Notes: generated from the sequence alone by a model not told the origin. A stretch of 64,000 nt of DNA from Molanna angustata (GCA_963576475.1 OY754975.1:17803381-17867380), one strand, 5' to 3'. Positions 10,245-22,844 are shown, counted from the first letter of the stretch. A program made the numbers and translations.

Positions 10245-10480
10245 ATAATGAACAAATATACCAAACGTATAGTTCTTCAAAAATTGATTATAATGACCGA
10301 ACGTTTCGCCGAGGTGACTCGGCATTATCAAGGTCTAAAATAAACCTAACCAATTATCATCCTACACTACAACATTCACAGTGTTTCCACCTGTGTGGAT
10401 GGAGTTACAGTGATTTTAAAATGTTGATTTCCACTCTGTTTAAACAAAAATTTTAGAATCATCAAATAATATATTATATC
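10245..10480 (+). repeat. Dispersed repeat, family H, copy 1
   Basis: It shares an ordered series of blocks with 58490-58805: GAACAAATATACCAA, a GACCGAACGTTTC hairpin segment, GGCATTATCAAGGTCTAAA, then ACTGTAACTCCA-type blocks and GATTTCCACTCTG. The hairpin GCCGAG/CTCGGC lies at about 10309-10324. On the minus strand the core reads TTGATAAT, stem, GAAAC, reminiscent of a hammerhead. No coding capacity. Confidence 0.6.
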
Positions 10481-12245
10481 TTGATTTTACGTGTGTACAG
10501 GAGAGGAAAAGGACGCAAGGATGTGCAGGATAAATGTCATATGACGATTCTAAATGGTGTGGAGTGAGATACTGCGAAATCCTCTTAATCAACGTGGTGG
10601 ACTGACATGAGTAAACTTACGAAGAAACCTGAATCACGACAATACAAAATAAATCATCCTAGCTCTGAAGTAGACTCTCGTACCCTTGCAAAGAAGAAGA
10701 TTATAAAATATGTAAGACTGGACACTGACGGTATGTAACAAATAAAGAACGATTAAAAATATGTAATTCAGAGAGATTTTTATAGAATCACATCATTATT
10801 CATAATAACGAAACGGATGAACACCGAATATTAAATATTTTAACGAATGAATTGTGTCTTTTTTGTAACGATGAAAATATATACGACAGATAATTCCCAC
10901 GCGGTCATAAAATATGATATTTATAATATTTGTATTATGAAATATAATATTTGTGAAAAGCATAAAATTGTTCGAATTGCAAATATCAATTTTGCAAAGT
11001 TTGTTTCATCCTTAAGCTGCTCGAGACATCTATATATAAAAATGGATTTACGTATATTTGAACTCCCAAACCAACCATCCGATTGCGATGAAACTTTGGG
11101 AATTTGTTCAGCTCATTCAGGAAAAGGTTTATGCATTATAATTTATTTATTTATTTATTCGATATCTCACAAAAAAAAAGAAAAAAAAGTTGGTATTGAA
11201 TTGATACTTAGTGGGTTTGTTCAACAAAAATCCTATATACCCATACATAAAATGGTATATTACATATATAAAACTGGAATAATGCTAAAGGTTCAAGTAC
11301 CTATATTTGTTTGAATAATTAAATAAAATTTAAATTAATGAATTAATACGGACGGAAAGGACTGTAGGGATGGAAGGGAAAAAAATACGGAATTATAATT
11401 AGCGAATCTAGATAAGAATGTTAAGTGATAAAAAGGAAACATACCGAACAACCATTTTTATATATTTGGAGGTAAATAATTAAACAGGCAGGACAACGTC
11501 TGCCGAGTTTTACTAGCTATTCATAATAACTAGTAAATAATAAGGGAGTTAAAGTCTGTTTCGACCTATTTCATAAACTTTCAACAATATCTTATTGAAA
11601 GACATCTTTATAAAATTTACCTTAAAAACCTGCATAGCTAGATTTCAACGTCGGAACAAAAAAAAAATCAAAAACCGAGTGATTTTGCCTATGTTTATTT
11701 ATTTTCACAAAAAAAACATAAATCTCCTTTTTGGACACAATAGATATACAACAGTCGCAGTACACGGACAGTCGAGGTCCTACTTACATTGTAAAAAAAT
11801 CTGAAGAAGTGGTTAATTAAGTTTCACATTTCTTTTTACTTTCTGCCATTCTTCGTGTTCCCATTTCCCTTTAGAGGCGTTTATCAAAAACACGTGTAGG
11901 TACTTATGTTTTTCTATATATTATATTTGGTTCGAATCTCTTTAAGAATAGGAACAAATCAAATTAATCAAAACAAGATTTAATATATTATAAAATAATT
12001 TTGTTTTTACTATGAATAAATTTTGAAGTTCTGTATCCTTGGAATAAATTAAAGGATTTTGTGGAAACGAGGTAAGATATCCTATACCCACCTACATATT
12101 AAGTTGATAGTGGGTGGAAACTAAAGGATTAGCAAATTATATAAATTAATGGACATAACACGTTTGCATACGTAATCAGGGATTAAAATGTAGGGTTATA
12201 ATATGTGTGTCTATATAAAACAGTTTTTGATTTTATACCAATATA
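10481..12245. other. Intergenic, nothing firmly recognised
   Basis: It holds a 155-codon open frame at 10847-11314 whose predicted protein is low in complexity and has no recognised domain, and a 69-codon frame at 11595-11804. Both may be chance in A+T-rich DNA. Confidence 0.35.
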
Positions 12246-12249
12246 TTAC

Positions 12250-12720
12250 TATAGAACGACAAAAAAACAATGCATGGCACGTAGAGTAGCTCATGGAGTC
12301 GTCTAGATAAGCAATCTCGGCACATGGTGCAAAAAGAACAAACAACAAGTGCGAATTGAGATTCACACTTGCGGACTGTCGGCGACTTCAGATCCATATA
12401 TATAGGGCATCAAAGAAGTGACCAAGATCTCTGGAAACAGACAAGTCAGTGAGAATCTTCGGATAATAAGGCACCGTATCTATGGCAAAATCGTTTGAAG
12501 GCTTTGTAATTGTTCTTCGAGATCACTAAGTGCGCATGTCCAATGGGACCTTGAAGAGGCCCACGGACAGCAACAAAGAGCTCCGATCTGTAAGAGGACA
12601 CAATTGGGTGGGAATACTCCCAAAGGATGTGATCCGAAGTTTGGTCCGGACATTGACAAAACTGACAATGATGAAGCAATGTTGAAGCGATGGAGATAGC
12701 TAAAAGGTCAAAGCGATCGT
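12250..12720 (-). pseudogene. LINE ORF2 C-terminal zinc-knuckle fragment
   Basis: The frame at 12446-12679 on the minus strand reads HCQFCQCPDQTSDHILWEYS, a C..C...(H)ILW.C-type knuckle found near the C-terminus of several non-LTR retrotransposon proteins. 47265-47440, minus strand, has the same pattern (CQFCHDRDETLDHVLWE). Upstream coding is not recoverable by eye. Superfamily not assigned. Confidence 0.6.
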
Positions 12721-12898
12721 CCTATTTAAACGGACGAGAAATCATGAGAAACGGTGAGTTTAATTTGAATTAAGCCAAAATGGAATTCTACAGAGCCAAC
12801 GATGTCAGTGTTGAAAACATTTCTAAAAAAGTGAGAGCAATTTGAAAATTTCGATAGTGGTGAATGCATCAATAATATAAACAAAATTAATTAGCTCT

Positions 12899-13086
12899 CC
12901 AGGGGGGCAAGTTTGGTCCCACCGGCGAAATCAAAACCCTCGAGATTACCCATATCATGTATATAATTATCATATGGAGTTCTATGACATCTAAAGATAC
13001 AATAGAACTCCATTTAATAATTATATCCATGATATGGGTAACCGTGAGGGTTTTGATTTCGCCGATTGGACCAGACTTGACCCCCT
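12899..13086. mobile_element. Foldback MITE, family A, copy 2
   Basis: Ends AGGGGGGCAAG and CTTGACCCCCT; inner blocks GGCGAAATCAAAACCCT and CCATATCAT are repeated in reverse complement. The central palindrome is shortened relative to copy 1. Confidence 0.8.
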
Positions 13087-13489
13087 GATTATTTTTGCTA
13101 TGTTTGTGAATCATCTCGTGCAACGAAGTACAGAAATGTTGGATTCGTGCAAAGAAACCTTTATTCTTCAGAGAGATGACGATGATTATGTAAAATAACT
13201 TACAAAATAATAAATAAATTACTCTGAGAATATGATAAACGAGAACACTAAAATCTGAATTAATTGTAGGAAAGTGTTGTTAGCATGTATAAAATGACAG
13301 TGATTTATGGTCCACGTCGCATAATATAATATAGGACAGATTTATTAATCTTAACAAGATGTTGTTGCATCTTCAGACCAGATGATATTTCACCATATAA
13401 TTAATAGCATCATGTTTTTTTTTGCTTTGTCAGTAACTACAATTTTATGATACATAATAGTAACAATACAGAGCCTATTCAAGGAACCA
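13087..13489. other. Intergenic, nothing recognised
   Basis: No supported gene or repeat. Confidence 0.35.
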
Positions 13490-13795
13490 AATATCGTCCA
13501 AACGATAAAAATAGGGTGGCTCCGCTGGTTAGGACACGTGTATCGTATGGTATCGTATGGAAGATGACCAGACACCAAAAAGAATCCCCCGAAAAAGAAA
13601 CGCGTCCAGAGGGAAGAAGGGGTGTGGGAAGGCCGAAACTACGATGGATGGATGGAGTCGAGAGGGACCTTCAGATAGCCGGTGTGCGGTATTGGAGAGA
13701 AAAGGCCATGGATAGGGTGCAATGGAGACGATTCCTTGAAGAGGCCAAGGCCTACCCTGGGCTGTGGAGCCACTGATGATGATGAATAGTAACAA
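13490..13795 (+). pseudogene. RTE-like LINE 3' end
   Basis: The frame ending at 13776 reads GRRGVGRPKLRWMDGVERDL, YWREKAMDRVQWRRFLEEAK and AYPGLWSH, the hallmark C-terminus of RTE-type LINE polymerases. An out-of-phase stretch just before (about 13512-13550) reads RWLGHVYRM, so there is a frameshift near 13550. After the stop comes TGATGATGATGAA, the short repeat tail usual for RTE elements. The rest of the element is missing. Confidence 0.8.
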
Positions 13796-14068
13796 TAGTA
13801 AAATTTAATTTTAAAAGGACGTAGCATTAATTCCGAGGACACTTGAATCAAAATAAATGTTATCTAAGATCTCTCCGAAAATACCTGACCCCTCTCCTTT
13901 TCCTTCCTTTCCTTTGCTATGTAATATTGACTAAAGAAGGAATATTTATCCCTAAACACCTGATTTCGATTTCCTCTTCTTGTTCCTTCCCAATCCTTTT
14001 TTTTAGCTATGTTTTTTTTTATCTTGGTGTTATGTACATTTTCTTTGTTCCTTTTAGCTTTCATTTTT

Positions 14069-14298
14069 TGTTGATGTACATATATAATTCTGTCACTCTG
14101 TAACCTGGTTGGTTGGTAGAAATTGCCTAATGGTAATAAGCCCTCTTTGTCGGCCTTCGTGGCTCAGTTGGTTAGGTCTGGATCTGTGAGACGATTAACA
14201 TCGTCAGTCTCCAGAATGTGGCAACTTGTTATTGGGTGCATGTTGAATTAATATTTGACACAGTACCCGAGTAGTTGCCCGAGAAGCAATATAAGAAA
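14069..14298 (+). mobile_element. Composite SINE, family A
   Basis: It shares TTGATGTACATATATAATTC TGTCACTCT with 9820-9847, then has a linker (GTTGGTAGAAATTGCC, AATAAGCCCTCTTTG) absent there, then a box-B-deleted unit from 14152 (GGCCTTCGTGGCTCAGTTGG) to the A-rich end. This shows the two-unit arrangement at 9.7 kb was inherited, not local chance. Confidence 0.7.
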
Positions 14299-15840
14299 AA
14301 AAAGCCCGCCAGTGTCCAATATATTTGTTTATAATATATACAAAAAGTTAAATAAATATTTTTTTCAAAATAACTGTTAAATATAAACTTAAAACGTAGT
14401 AGGCACTACCTACCTATTGAATTCAAAACCTGGGAGGTTTTGGATTTTAAAAAAGTAGATAAAAAAAACAAGATGAGTAGAATATACTACTGTTTAAAAA
14501 TGTGGAAGTCAAGTACACTACATAGACAATAATGTATTTGTTTTTAAAGCTAGAGAAGTTAAAGTTAACGATCAAGATAAATTGACACTATAATAATTGA
14601 GTCGAATTTAATATTCAAGAATAATTATGAAGACGATTATAAACTTGATCTCTCATATTCTTAGGAGAAACAGTTTCTATTTTACAGACCGACAGAATAA
14701 ATAAATAAAATTACAGAACAAGACGAGTTCAATATGTTAATTTATATTATTTAATAGCCAGACGTCGTCTATACTTATGTATATGTAAGATATATTTTGG
14801 AATTATAATTGATTCATATTTTTTCTTGGTTTTACGCGTTTATTTATTTATATACATGTACAAGGGAAGTCTCTAAAGATAAATTTTTCAATGGTTAGTA
14901 AAGTCTTATTTTTTTAAGTGCCAATTCCATACATAAACAAAAAAATGCATAGTATTTACGCATGTAAATGTATTAGTGGAATCGTGGTTGCTGATTGGTT
15001 TACACCATTTGGTGTCCTTAACAACAAACATCAACAAACCCGACAGTACGTATCTATCTCTCGAAGTGTGCGCACGTTTGATTTTTTATGTTGACGATGT
15101 GTTCTAAATCAGGAATTGTTTTCATTGATATTTTTTTATTTCTAACTTATGTATTTTATTTTTAGTTTAATATCGATGTATAATTATAATCATAAACATG
15201 TGTTATCACCGTCTTAGTATAGAATAAGTGTCCATTATTTATTTGTATTAGTTACATAGTTATTATGTATGAATGTGTGTTTGCCTCAATGAACTATTAT
15301 GTAAATATTTAGTATAATATAGTTTGTAATTTTGTAAAATAATATGTAACTGTTTATTATTATAAGGATTAATTACTTCATAATGTATTATTTTTATATT
15401 CCTAATAAAAAGTATCATATAAATATCTTGTTTAAATATTACTTTCCCAGGAGATGCCCATTAACATTTGCAGAAAATACCTAATAATGTAGACCCATTA
15501 AAGCCGCATGGTACCGGGGGTAAGTATATGTATGAGTAGATTTGAAGGTTTTGAAGATATATGCATGTGCAAGTTACAACCGTTTTATATCATAAAATGA
15601 TAAAAAAAAAATCCCATAATATTATTTTCTTTGACACCATGGTCACCCTATGAGCTTTGGCACTTTTAAAAAAATCAGACTTTACTTAGTGAGAAATAAA
15701 TAAAACGGAAAAAAATACTAACAGAAAAAATAATTATAATAGATTGTGGCAATGATGAAAGGGATACGGAAATATATAGAAATAATATTCAGAAACTATG
15801 TGACAGATGAAGTTTTTTTAGTTTTAATTTAAATATTTGT
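14299..15840. other. Intergenic, nothing recognised
   Basis: A+T-rich DNA without supported genes. 14900-15430 lacks long open frames and shows no repeat match within the window. Confidence 0.35.
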
Positions 15841-15869
15841 ATGGATTTAGGCGACGATATATATTCCGT

Positions 15870-16055
15870 ATTTAATATTTGCTTGTAACACATGAGGTTC
15901 AAATGTGCGAAACCTCCAAGTTGGTGTTTTATGACTTCAAAGTTGAAAAAAACATGAAAAATATAGACCTGGCATACGAATCTCACGTATCTTACCTTGA
16001 TACTTTGTCGATTTGTTAAGAGAAATCAATTCTCTTGAACAAATAGACAATTGGG
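15870..16055 (+). repeat. Family X repeat, 3' end fragment
   Basis: It matches the 3' parts at 30075-30215 and, reversed, 42405-42580: CTCCAAGTTGGTGTTTT, AAAAATATAGAC.TGGCATAC, TTGATACTTTGTCGAT, and a terminal hairpin at 16007-16048 (arms GTCGATTTGTT.AGAGAA and TTCTCTTGAACAAATAGAC). Confidence 0.65.
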
Positions 16056-16149
16056 TGAGATTTTTATTGGGACTTATTTCATATTGCTTTTGTTTTAACT
16101 CATTACAGATATGGAGTTATTTCAAATTATTGTCAATAAGAATACATAC

Positions 16150-16590
16150 ATATGCATACATACCATCACGCTATGTCCCTCACGGGGTAGGCAGAGAGAA
16201 CCGAACGCCACTTATTTCTACCTTGACATACATTCATCGCCTCGACAACATTCATACATCGTCTTATACATGTTCGTCTGCTGTTCACGCTTCTAACATT
16301 TCCGTCTTTCAAAATACATGGACGTGCCATCCCTACCTTGGGCGGCCCCGACCTCTCACTCCATTCCTGTCCGCAATGTATATTTTCTTCGTCAGGCGTT
16401 CCTCATTCATTCTCCCCATGTGGCCAAACCATCTCAATGTGTTCACTTTCATTCTTTTAATAACATCTTTCTTTATCCTACATTCTTTCCTTATGTCCTC
16501 ATTTATGACCCTGTCATACATCGTTCTATTACAGATTCTTCTTAGGGATCTCAATAGGAATAGGTAGTATTTCAAAGAAATACATCATAA
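16150..16590 (-). pseudogene. LINE 3' end (C-terminal coding plus 3' UTR)
   Basis: On the minus strand the frame 16575-16333 reads DVIKRMKVNTLRWFGHMGRM, EERLTKKIYIADRNG and RGRGRPR, a C-terminal signature of an RTE/CR1-like LINE. The 3' UTR runs down to about 16150, where the minus strand ends CCCCGTGAGGGACATAGCGT followed by GATGGTATG. Reverse transcriptase and endonuclease are missing. Confidence 0.75.
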
Positions 16591-18409
16591 AGTGTATGAA
16601 TCAGGAAGCAAATATTCCTTTTTCGTTGCCAAAACATATACAGAGTATTTATTCACACAAACACGTTAAAGTATGCATAACTCCTAATCAAAGACATTTT
16701 TCACCATTTTTTGAGATGTTATTTATGCGATTTTATGTGAATTTATATGATAATATCATTCATCGAAAATTTTGAAAAAAAAATAATGAATTATTATGCA
16801 CGCATACTATATCATAAGTGTCCCGAAAATCACCTGTATTTTGAAAGTTTATTTTATGAAATATGACAAGAAAAAACTATGAAAACAACAATCAACAAGA
16901 CACCGCGTTTTCATCATCAACGAAGAATTCGAATTGGCATTGGTTCAAGGAAAAATATCGTTATAACCAAATTCAATTTAATAATTATTTTGATTCTGTT
17001 TTTCATATAAATCGTGAATCAAACACAACGCTCGGTATGAAACGACGCTAATGTTTTTATGATCTTGTTAAAGAAAATACGTTTTCATCGGAAGATGTAA
17101 CTTTCCTCAAATAAACGTGATTAGTTAAATTTTTAGAATTGATGACATATTTATATGTGTACGGATAAGTATTTTATATCTATGTAACAATATGAAGATG
17201 CTATCTGCTTAGTAAAATAGTTCATTTTTAGCGCAATTTAGAGTACCTAGTTATAAAATAATATAAGTGAAGAAATAGGTAATAATTCAAAAATGATATT
17301 TTGAAAAACATTTTATTTTTTAAAAGGGGAGATTGGCGACTTTTGGTTGGATGTGTAAAAAGTAAATTTTTTTTTCAATTTTGAAAATAAAAAAATAAAT
17401 TTAATTCCAAATATCAAGTACGTAAGGTAGAAAATACAAATTTAATAAACCAATTAGTAGAGCATTATTCTGATTATGTGCCTTGCACGGAATGCGTCAA
17501 TGATCAAATTAAACCAATAGAATAAAACCAAATAAATAAATAAGTACATACTTAGGTAAATTTAAAGTTTTATTATTAGTAAAATATATTTCAAAACTTA
17601 TTTTAAAACTGAATTTATTTTTTAAAAATAAAACAATACACAGTTTTAATCCAAAATGATCAATTTAATGAGCCAAAGCGTAATAGTATCAAAGGGAACT
17701 AGTAAAATTTTTACTTTTTACAGAGAAAATTTCGTCTCTGAGATGCTAGATGATTCTAATGAAACTAGGCTCATCAAATTCAAAATTGACTGCGGATTAA
17801 AACTGTTATCTTTATTTTTTAAAATATATATATAATTTATAAAATAATATGTTTCATCAGTCTCCAGTCTCCCCTCATACAAATTTAATATTGATAATAT
17901 CGGTTGATGGTTTGCGCTCTTGATATCTTTTTTGTGCCAATTTATATATTCGGAACTAAATTTTCTAGGCAAATTCCATTCTGACCGTCAAAATTGAGAA
18001 GCTCGTAATTCCTGCGGTGGAGGATCAGAGTGTGGTTAACTTTTAAATTATCCTATAAAGTTTAAGGAGCAAATTCTGACGGGGGAGCTAACGTCTCATT
18101 TCTTGAGATAAGCCAAAGTAAATTGTTGGGGGATAAGATGAAAGCATTTCGCATACCTTATAATACACTCAAACACTAAAATATCTTCTTAAAATGTTAT
18201 AGTTAGGCGTTTATAAAACTATGGATTATTTAATAATAAATTAGTTTATTCAACATAGAATGTTTCTTATCAAAAAATACTGTAGATAGATGGAGATTCC
18301 TACTGTATATATTATTGATTGATAATTCTAAAGTTAATGTTTTAGCAGAGTAGAAATCCATTTAAAAATTAACATTTAAAATAAAACATAGTATTTTTCC
18401 ACAGATTCG
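16591..18409. other. Intergenic, nothing recognised
   Basis: Open frames of 62 and 84 codons (16863-17051; 17718-17972, minus) show no domain. Very A+T-rich. Confidence 0.35.
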
Positions 18410-18414
18410 ATTAA

Positions 18415-18500
18415 TTACGACCGAATGTTTCTCGGCATTATCAAGGTCTAAAAGAACTAAAAGATAAGGTCAGATATACCTTGATAATAAATTGAATCAG
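18415..18500 (+). repeat. Family H fragment, copy 2
   Basis: It contains GACCGAATGTTTCTCGGC followed by ATTATCAAGGTCTAAAAG, the core of the repeats at 10245 and 58490. Here one hairpin arm is deleted, and a partial inverted copy (CCTTGATAAT) follows 30 bp later. Confidence 0.55.
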
Positions 18501-18589
18501 TGGAAAAATATTATGATCTATTGACATTATTTTAATTAACATCACATGTTTGTCCGTACTGGAATTTTGGAATCAATTTTTGACTAACT

Positions 18590-18680
18590 TACCGACCAGG
18601 GACTGAAGGGACGAAAGGTATTGCAGGGACGAATGTGACTGAAGGGACGAAAGTGACTGAAGGGATGGAAGGGAACTGCA
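18590..18680. repeat. Short minisatellite (GGGACGAAAG-type)
   Basis: Repeats of GACTGAAGGGACGAAAG and variants, about 15-22 bp each. The reverse complement resembles the C-rich array at 45405-45575 (CCCTTCAG, CCCGTCCC). Confidence 0.6.
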
Positions 18681-18763
18681 AAGCTTTTATAATCGCTTTC
18701 GTCTGATAAAGATATTTTTGTGAACATTCGTTTTACATATCATAGAACCATTAAATGAATTCC

Positions 18764-18946
18764 ATGGCCCTGAGTCAAATTGAAAACGCTGTTCGTTATC
18801 GCCAAGCGCTATTTTTTTTTGTATGTGATTTGACGTTTGTTGTAGAAATTTTTTCTACAATAACAAACAACAAACGTCAAATCCCATACAAAAAAAAATT
18901 AGCGCTTGGCGATAACGAACAGCGTTTTCAATTTGACTTGGGGGCA
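18764..18946. mobile_element. 183-bp palindromic MITE, twin 1
   Basis: Inverted arms of about 80 bp begin TGGCCCTGAGTCAAATTG and TGCCCCCAAGTCAAATTG (reverse complement of the right end) and share AACGCTGTTCGTTATCGCC and AAGCGCTA. The centre has GATTTGACGTTTGTTG in both orientations. It is the reverse complement of 19956-20138. A 65-codon open frame across it is an artefact of the palindrome. Confidence 0.85.
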
Positions 18947-19689
18947 ATATGAGAGTTTCATGGTGTATCATAAAATATGTTTTAATATTTAGAATTGAAC
19001 AATGTTAAAACTAACATTATTTACACTTCTTTTCATAGTTATATTCAACTATATACAACGCTTTATCATATTTTTTTGGAATATTACATATCTTGGAGCA
19101 CGTGTTGCCTTCTTAGTTCTAAGTTAAAGAACCCTCAATATTCCACCACTTATTTAAGAAACTCTCTGTATTCTCCTCGATATCATTTACTCTAAAAAAA
19201 CTCGATCAAAGAAAAATATCGCATCTCTTTGAATATTGCCAACAACCAACAATAATTATAGTCAATCTTGTAAACCGAAGTGTCATTACTCTACACGTAA
19301 TAATATTCTAAACATTGTCTTCCTATCCGAATCTGATATCCTCCCCTTTTTTTTGTTTTCATTTGCGTTTTATTGCGTATTATGAGAAATCGTGTGGAAA
19401 AAATATGATTATGGAAATGTAACAGACTACAATACCAAATTTTTAAAGATAAATAGGTATAATAAAAATTATTGAGACAAAAAAGCAGTTAACATACCAA
19501 TAACAATAATAAACAAGAAGATATTGTTTTTCAAAAGAACAACAATCTTTCCATCCCAAAAAGATCATGCTCAGCTATTTTGCGGATAGACATTTTGCTT
19601 TTCTACATTTTTTTATTTAAAATAGTATAAGAGATCGCAACGTAAAAACAATCATTTATGTATGGCTAGTCTATTCATATTTTCTTTCT

Positions 19690-19912
19690 TTTCGAATATT
19701 GGTATGAAAAAGGTAAGCCTGACATCTGGGAGTGGTTGCTTTTGCCAGTGCGTATCTCCTTTCTATCAGATGAAAATTGCAGATTTTAATATGATTTGTA
19801 TCATTGTATGTCCTTTGTGTGTTGTTGTTATACCTACCATCCATCTGATTACAACGAAACTTGGTGATTTGATCAGCGCACATCCAGGAAGGTTTCTGAA
19901 TTTTTATTAATT
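19690..19912 (+). repeat. Repeat related to the left part of 36968-37312
   Basis: Shared blocks in order: GAATATTGGTATGAAAA.GGTAAG, TGGGAGTGGTTGC, CCAGTGCG.ATC, CATCTGATTACAA.GAAACTTGG and CATCCAGGAAGGTTTCT. The right inverted end seen in the 37-kb copy is not evident here. Confidence 0.6.
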
Positions 19913-19955
19913 TGACATTTCACAAAGGAATTTATTTAAAAAATGTGTAGGTACA

Positions 19956-20138
19956 TGGCCCCCAAGTCAAATTGAAAACGCTGTTCGTTATCGCCAAGCG
20001 CTAATTTTTTTTTGTATGGGATTTGACGTTTGTTGTTTGTTATTGTAGAAAAAATTTCTACAACAAACGTCAAATCACATACAAAAAAAAATAGCGCTTG
20101 GCGATAACGAACAGCGTTTTCAATTTGACTCAGGGCCA
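19956..20138. mobile_element. 183-bp palindromic MITE, twin 2 (inverted)
   Basis: It begins TGGCCCCCAAGTCAAATTG and ends CAATTTGACTCAGGGCCA. Read in reverse complement it matches twin 1 throughout, including homopolymer lengths and the asymmetric centre, with differences seen only at the outermost bases. Confidence 0.85.
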
Positions 20139-22079
20139 TTGTATGAAACAATTTTTTCGTAAAATACGAGAACACACTTTAAAGAAAATACCTTAAATTA
20201 TTTTTTTTAATGTTTGACATTCTGACGATGTTCATCATAAAGCGATACCGGTGAATGGTAGTCGATTTTCTTAGTCGTTAATTCAATTGGTGTTTTCCCA
20301 AATGAAAACAAATTATTATTTATCATTTCCCATAGAATTGTGTGGTTGTTTAGTGTTTGGTTCCTATCAGTAAGCTTATGTTTATTTCATTTCGAATTCC
20401 GAATGATTTATATTAATTGATACAGAAAGCAGAGTATTATATATCAAACCGTCAACTTAAAAGAAAATATAGCATAAAAATGTAACATGCAGTTTCAAAA
20501 CAACAACAATCTACAATTTTCAATTCCTCTTGTACAATATTTTTATGTATTAGAATTATTTTTACAACAAATAAAATAATTCGCACACCTTAGACATTTC
20601 TCATGATTTCATTGGTAAATTAATGCCCCTGGTGAGGCTGTTGTTTGAGTAGTTGATTAAGGTGTAAATTGATTATTTTTCGAATTTATTCCAATCCTCC
20701 TATTCCCTATCCCTCCCTGTTCAATAGTTGTTTGCACGTGTGTAAACCTAGCAACTTTTTATTGGCTTGTATAAAAGCATCAGGGAACTTTACTGGTTTT
20801 GTATACATATGTATATATTGTGTTTAATATATGTTTTCCTACAAATTTTATATAACCGTTTGTTCCCAGAAAGAAATAAAATAAAATTAATACGTTTCGT
20901 ATAATTTTTACCAATATTATTGATAATTGTGGCGTTTTTAATATTGACAATAAACATAATTTCAATTGCTGAAATAAAAATTGTTATCACTGCTCAATTA
21001 TATTATGTACTTTAAAGTTGAGCATAGTACGTGCATAAACCATGAACACGTGTATAAATTTTCCACACGTGATTGTTGTCAATAAATTGAATTAATCCTT
21101 CCACAAGGTAAACATAGCAGCAATAGCAGTAATAGCAGATAGTCACGTATAATGAATTAAATCAATTAAATGCCTAGTTTAATCGCAATAACGCCGTGGG
21201 TTAATCAGGTGTCCAACGAGAGAGTATTAAACATCACGGACAAGGAGAGCTGCTGAAGAGACTTTAGGCCGCATACTTTGGCCACAAATTCCGTGGCGAT
21301 AAATAAGCCCTTCTGCAACAAATTGTGGAAGAGAAAATAATAGAGGTAAGACGAGGTATGAGGTGTAAAATGTATTATGGCCGTTATTTGGCAATTCTGA
21401 GGCAGCGGCCCTCAAAAGACTGGCCTACGATCGAAAGATTCGGTAAGAAACCTCCGGTAGGAGTGGCATGCGAAAAATAAAAACTGTGTATGATAGAGTT
21501 TCACATAATATATCAGTAAGAATATATGTAGCTAAGAATTTGTAGCAGCGCCTTTTGGGCTGCAACATGTATGGCATTTGTTATACAATCCTTCGGATAT
21601 AAATAAATTTATATATACCCCCAAATTGGTGCCTCCCGACATATACCCCCAAACGTCCTATTGTTCACATGACGAGATGGTATATTAGATCAATATTGGA
21701 TTACAGTATTGATATATACCTATATGCTGGGTGGCCCACGTTTCAGTTCGACAGATTGTTCTATGATTGATTTACTATACGTTGATTTCAAGTACGACAA
21801 GTGCGATGGGATTCCTAAACAAATGATAGAAAGATCATTCATCATATTTTTTTTAGTCTTGGGGGGTTGTTTGGACGGCTACGATAAAAATATTCTAGCT
21901 CCATACCACGCTGTCCAGACGGGCTGGTATGAGGGTTCTTCCAGGAACTCCTTCCTTATATGAGCAACATATTTAATCCTATGCAGGTGCTACGGTTATA
22001 CCGCGGATTTTCGGTCGTCAGAGCCTTGTTAGTTATCTAGCAGGGGGGACCACGAGCAGGTAAGATCATTGCATCACCA
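20139..22079. other. Intergenic, nothing firmly recognised
   Basis: An 84-codon open frame at 21709-21963 has no recognised domain. No repeat match within the window was seen. Confidence 0.35.
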
Positions 22080-22214
22080 AAAACACTAATGCAAAGAAAA
22101 ATAATTTTGATATCTTCGACCACCGAATCCCTTCGATTAGCCAAAGACCTTCATACATGGAGACGAACCGTTCAGCAAGCTATTGAGAGTAACCGCCATC
22201 CTCAATTATGAGAT
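22080..22214 (+). pseudogene. Possible RTE-like LINE C-terminal tail
   Basis: A short stretch reads LRLAKDLHTWRRTVQQAIES then NRHPQL and a stop, resembling the final W-R-R-containing tail of RTE-type polymerases. Too short for firm assignment. Confidence 0.4.
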
Positions 22215-22844
22215 CAAGGAGGATGAAGATGAAGTAGCACGAGTCCACCAAGGCTACAACTATTTCAGTTTCACTTTTCAAGAATACCTATATTTGTTTT
22301 TGTTTGTATTTTTTATTGAGTTTTATGCGTTCGTTTGTCTTTGGAAGACCTTTGCGTGACTGTTAACATTACATTTCGTGATTTGGCGTAAAACAGAAAC
22401 GGGCCAAAGTAAAACAAACGTGCAAAGAAATAATAACAATAATAATTTCTCACCGTCGCAAACTCTAATCTGTACGGCGTAACTTTATTTTCTGCATAAA
22501 TAATTATATCACAACAATGGAGAGCTGAGCCATTGTTCCAAGGAATATGATTCAACAGAGTAGGAGTATTCGCTTAAACTATAATCTTACCTACAATAAT
22601 GGGTTTGGAGTAATCGGACCCGATAATGGGCGAGACTTGATTATTTTTGGTTTGGTGCAATTGTGGAAACGTGCTAGTTTATAGAAATGTAGGAAAACAA
22701 GTAAATTTATTTCGGTACTTTTAATGTAGGAGTTTAAGATCGAATCTAACCAAAAGTCTAACTACTCATGGACAAAGACATTTTAAATCAAACTACATAA
22801 TTGCCTACCAACCTCGCTAAAACTGCTACCACAAAACACATCGT

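Noticed and set aside
10309..10345. Helitron 3' end (hairpin followed by CTAA)
   Set aside because: The spacing fits, but homology between the copies at 10 kb and 58 kb continues well past the CTAA, so it is not the element boundary.
10847..11314. 155-codon open frame as a host gene
   Set aside because: The protein shows no domain, has low complexity stretches, and A+T-rich DNA of this kind gives such frames by chance.
13529..13795. Minus-strand frames over 13529-13851
   Set aside because: They are antisense shadows of the RTE-like C-terminus on the plus strand.
18755..18952. 65-codon open frame, repeated at 19936-20175 (minus)
   Set aside because: The two near-identical proteins are the palindromic MITE read through. 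No start context, domain or other support.
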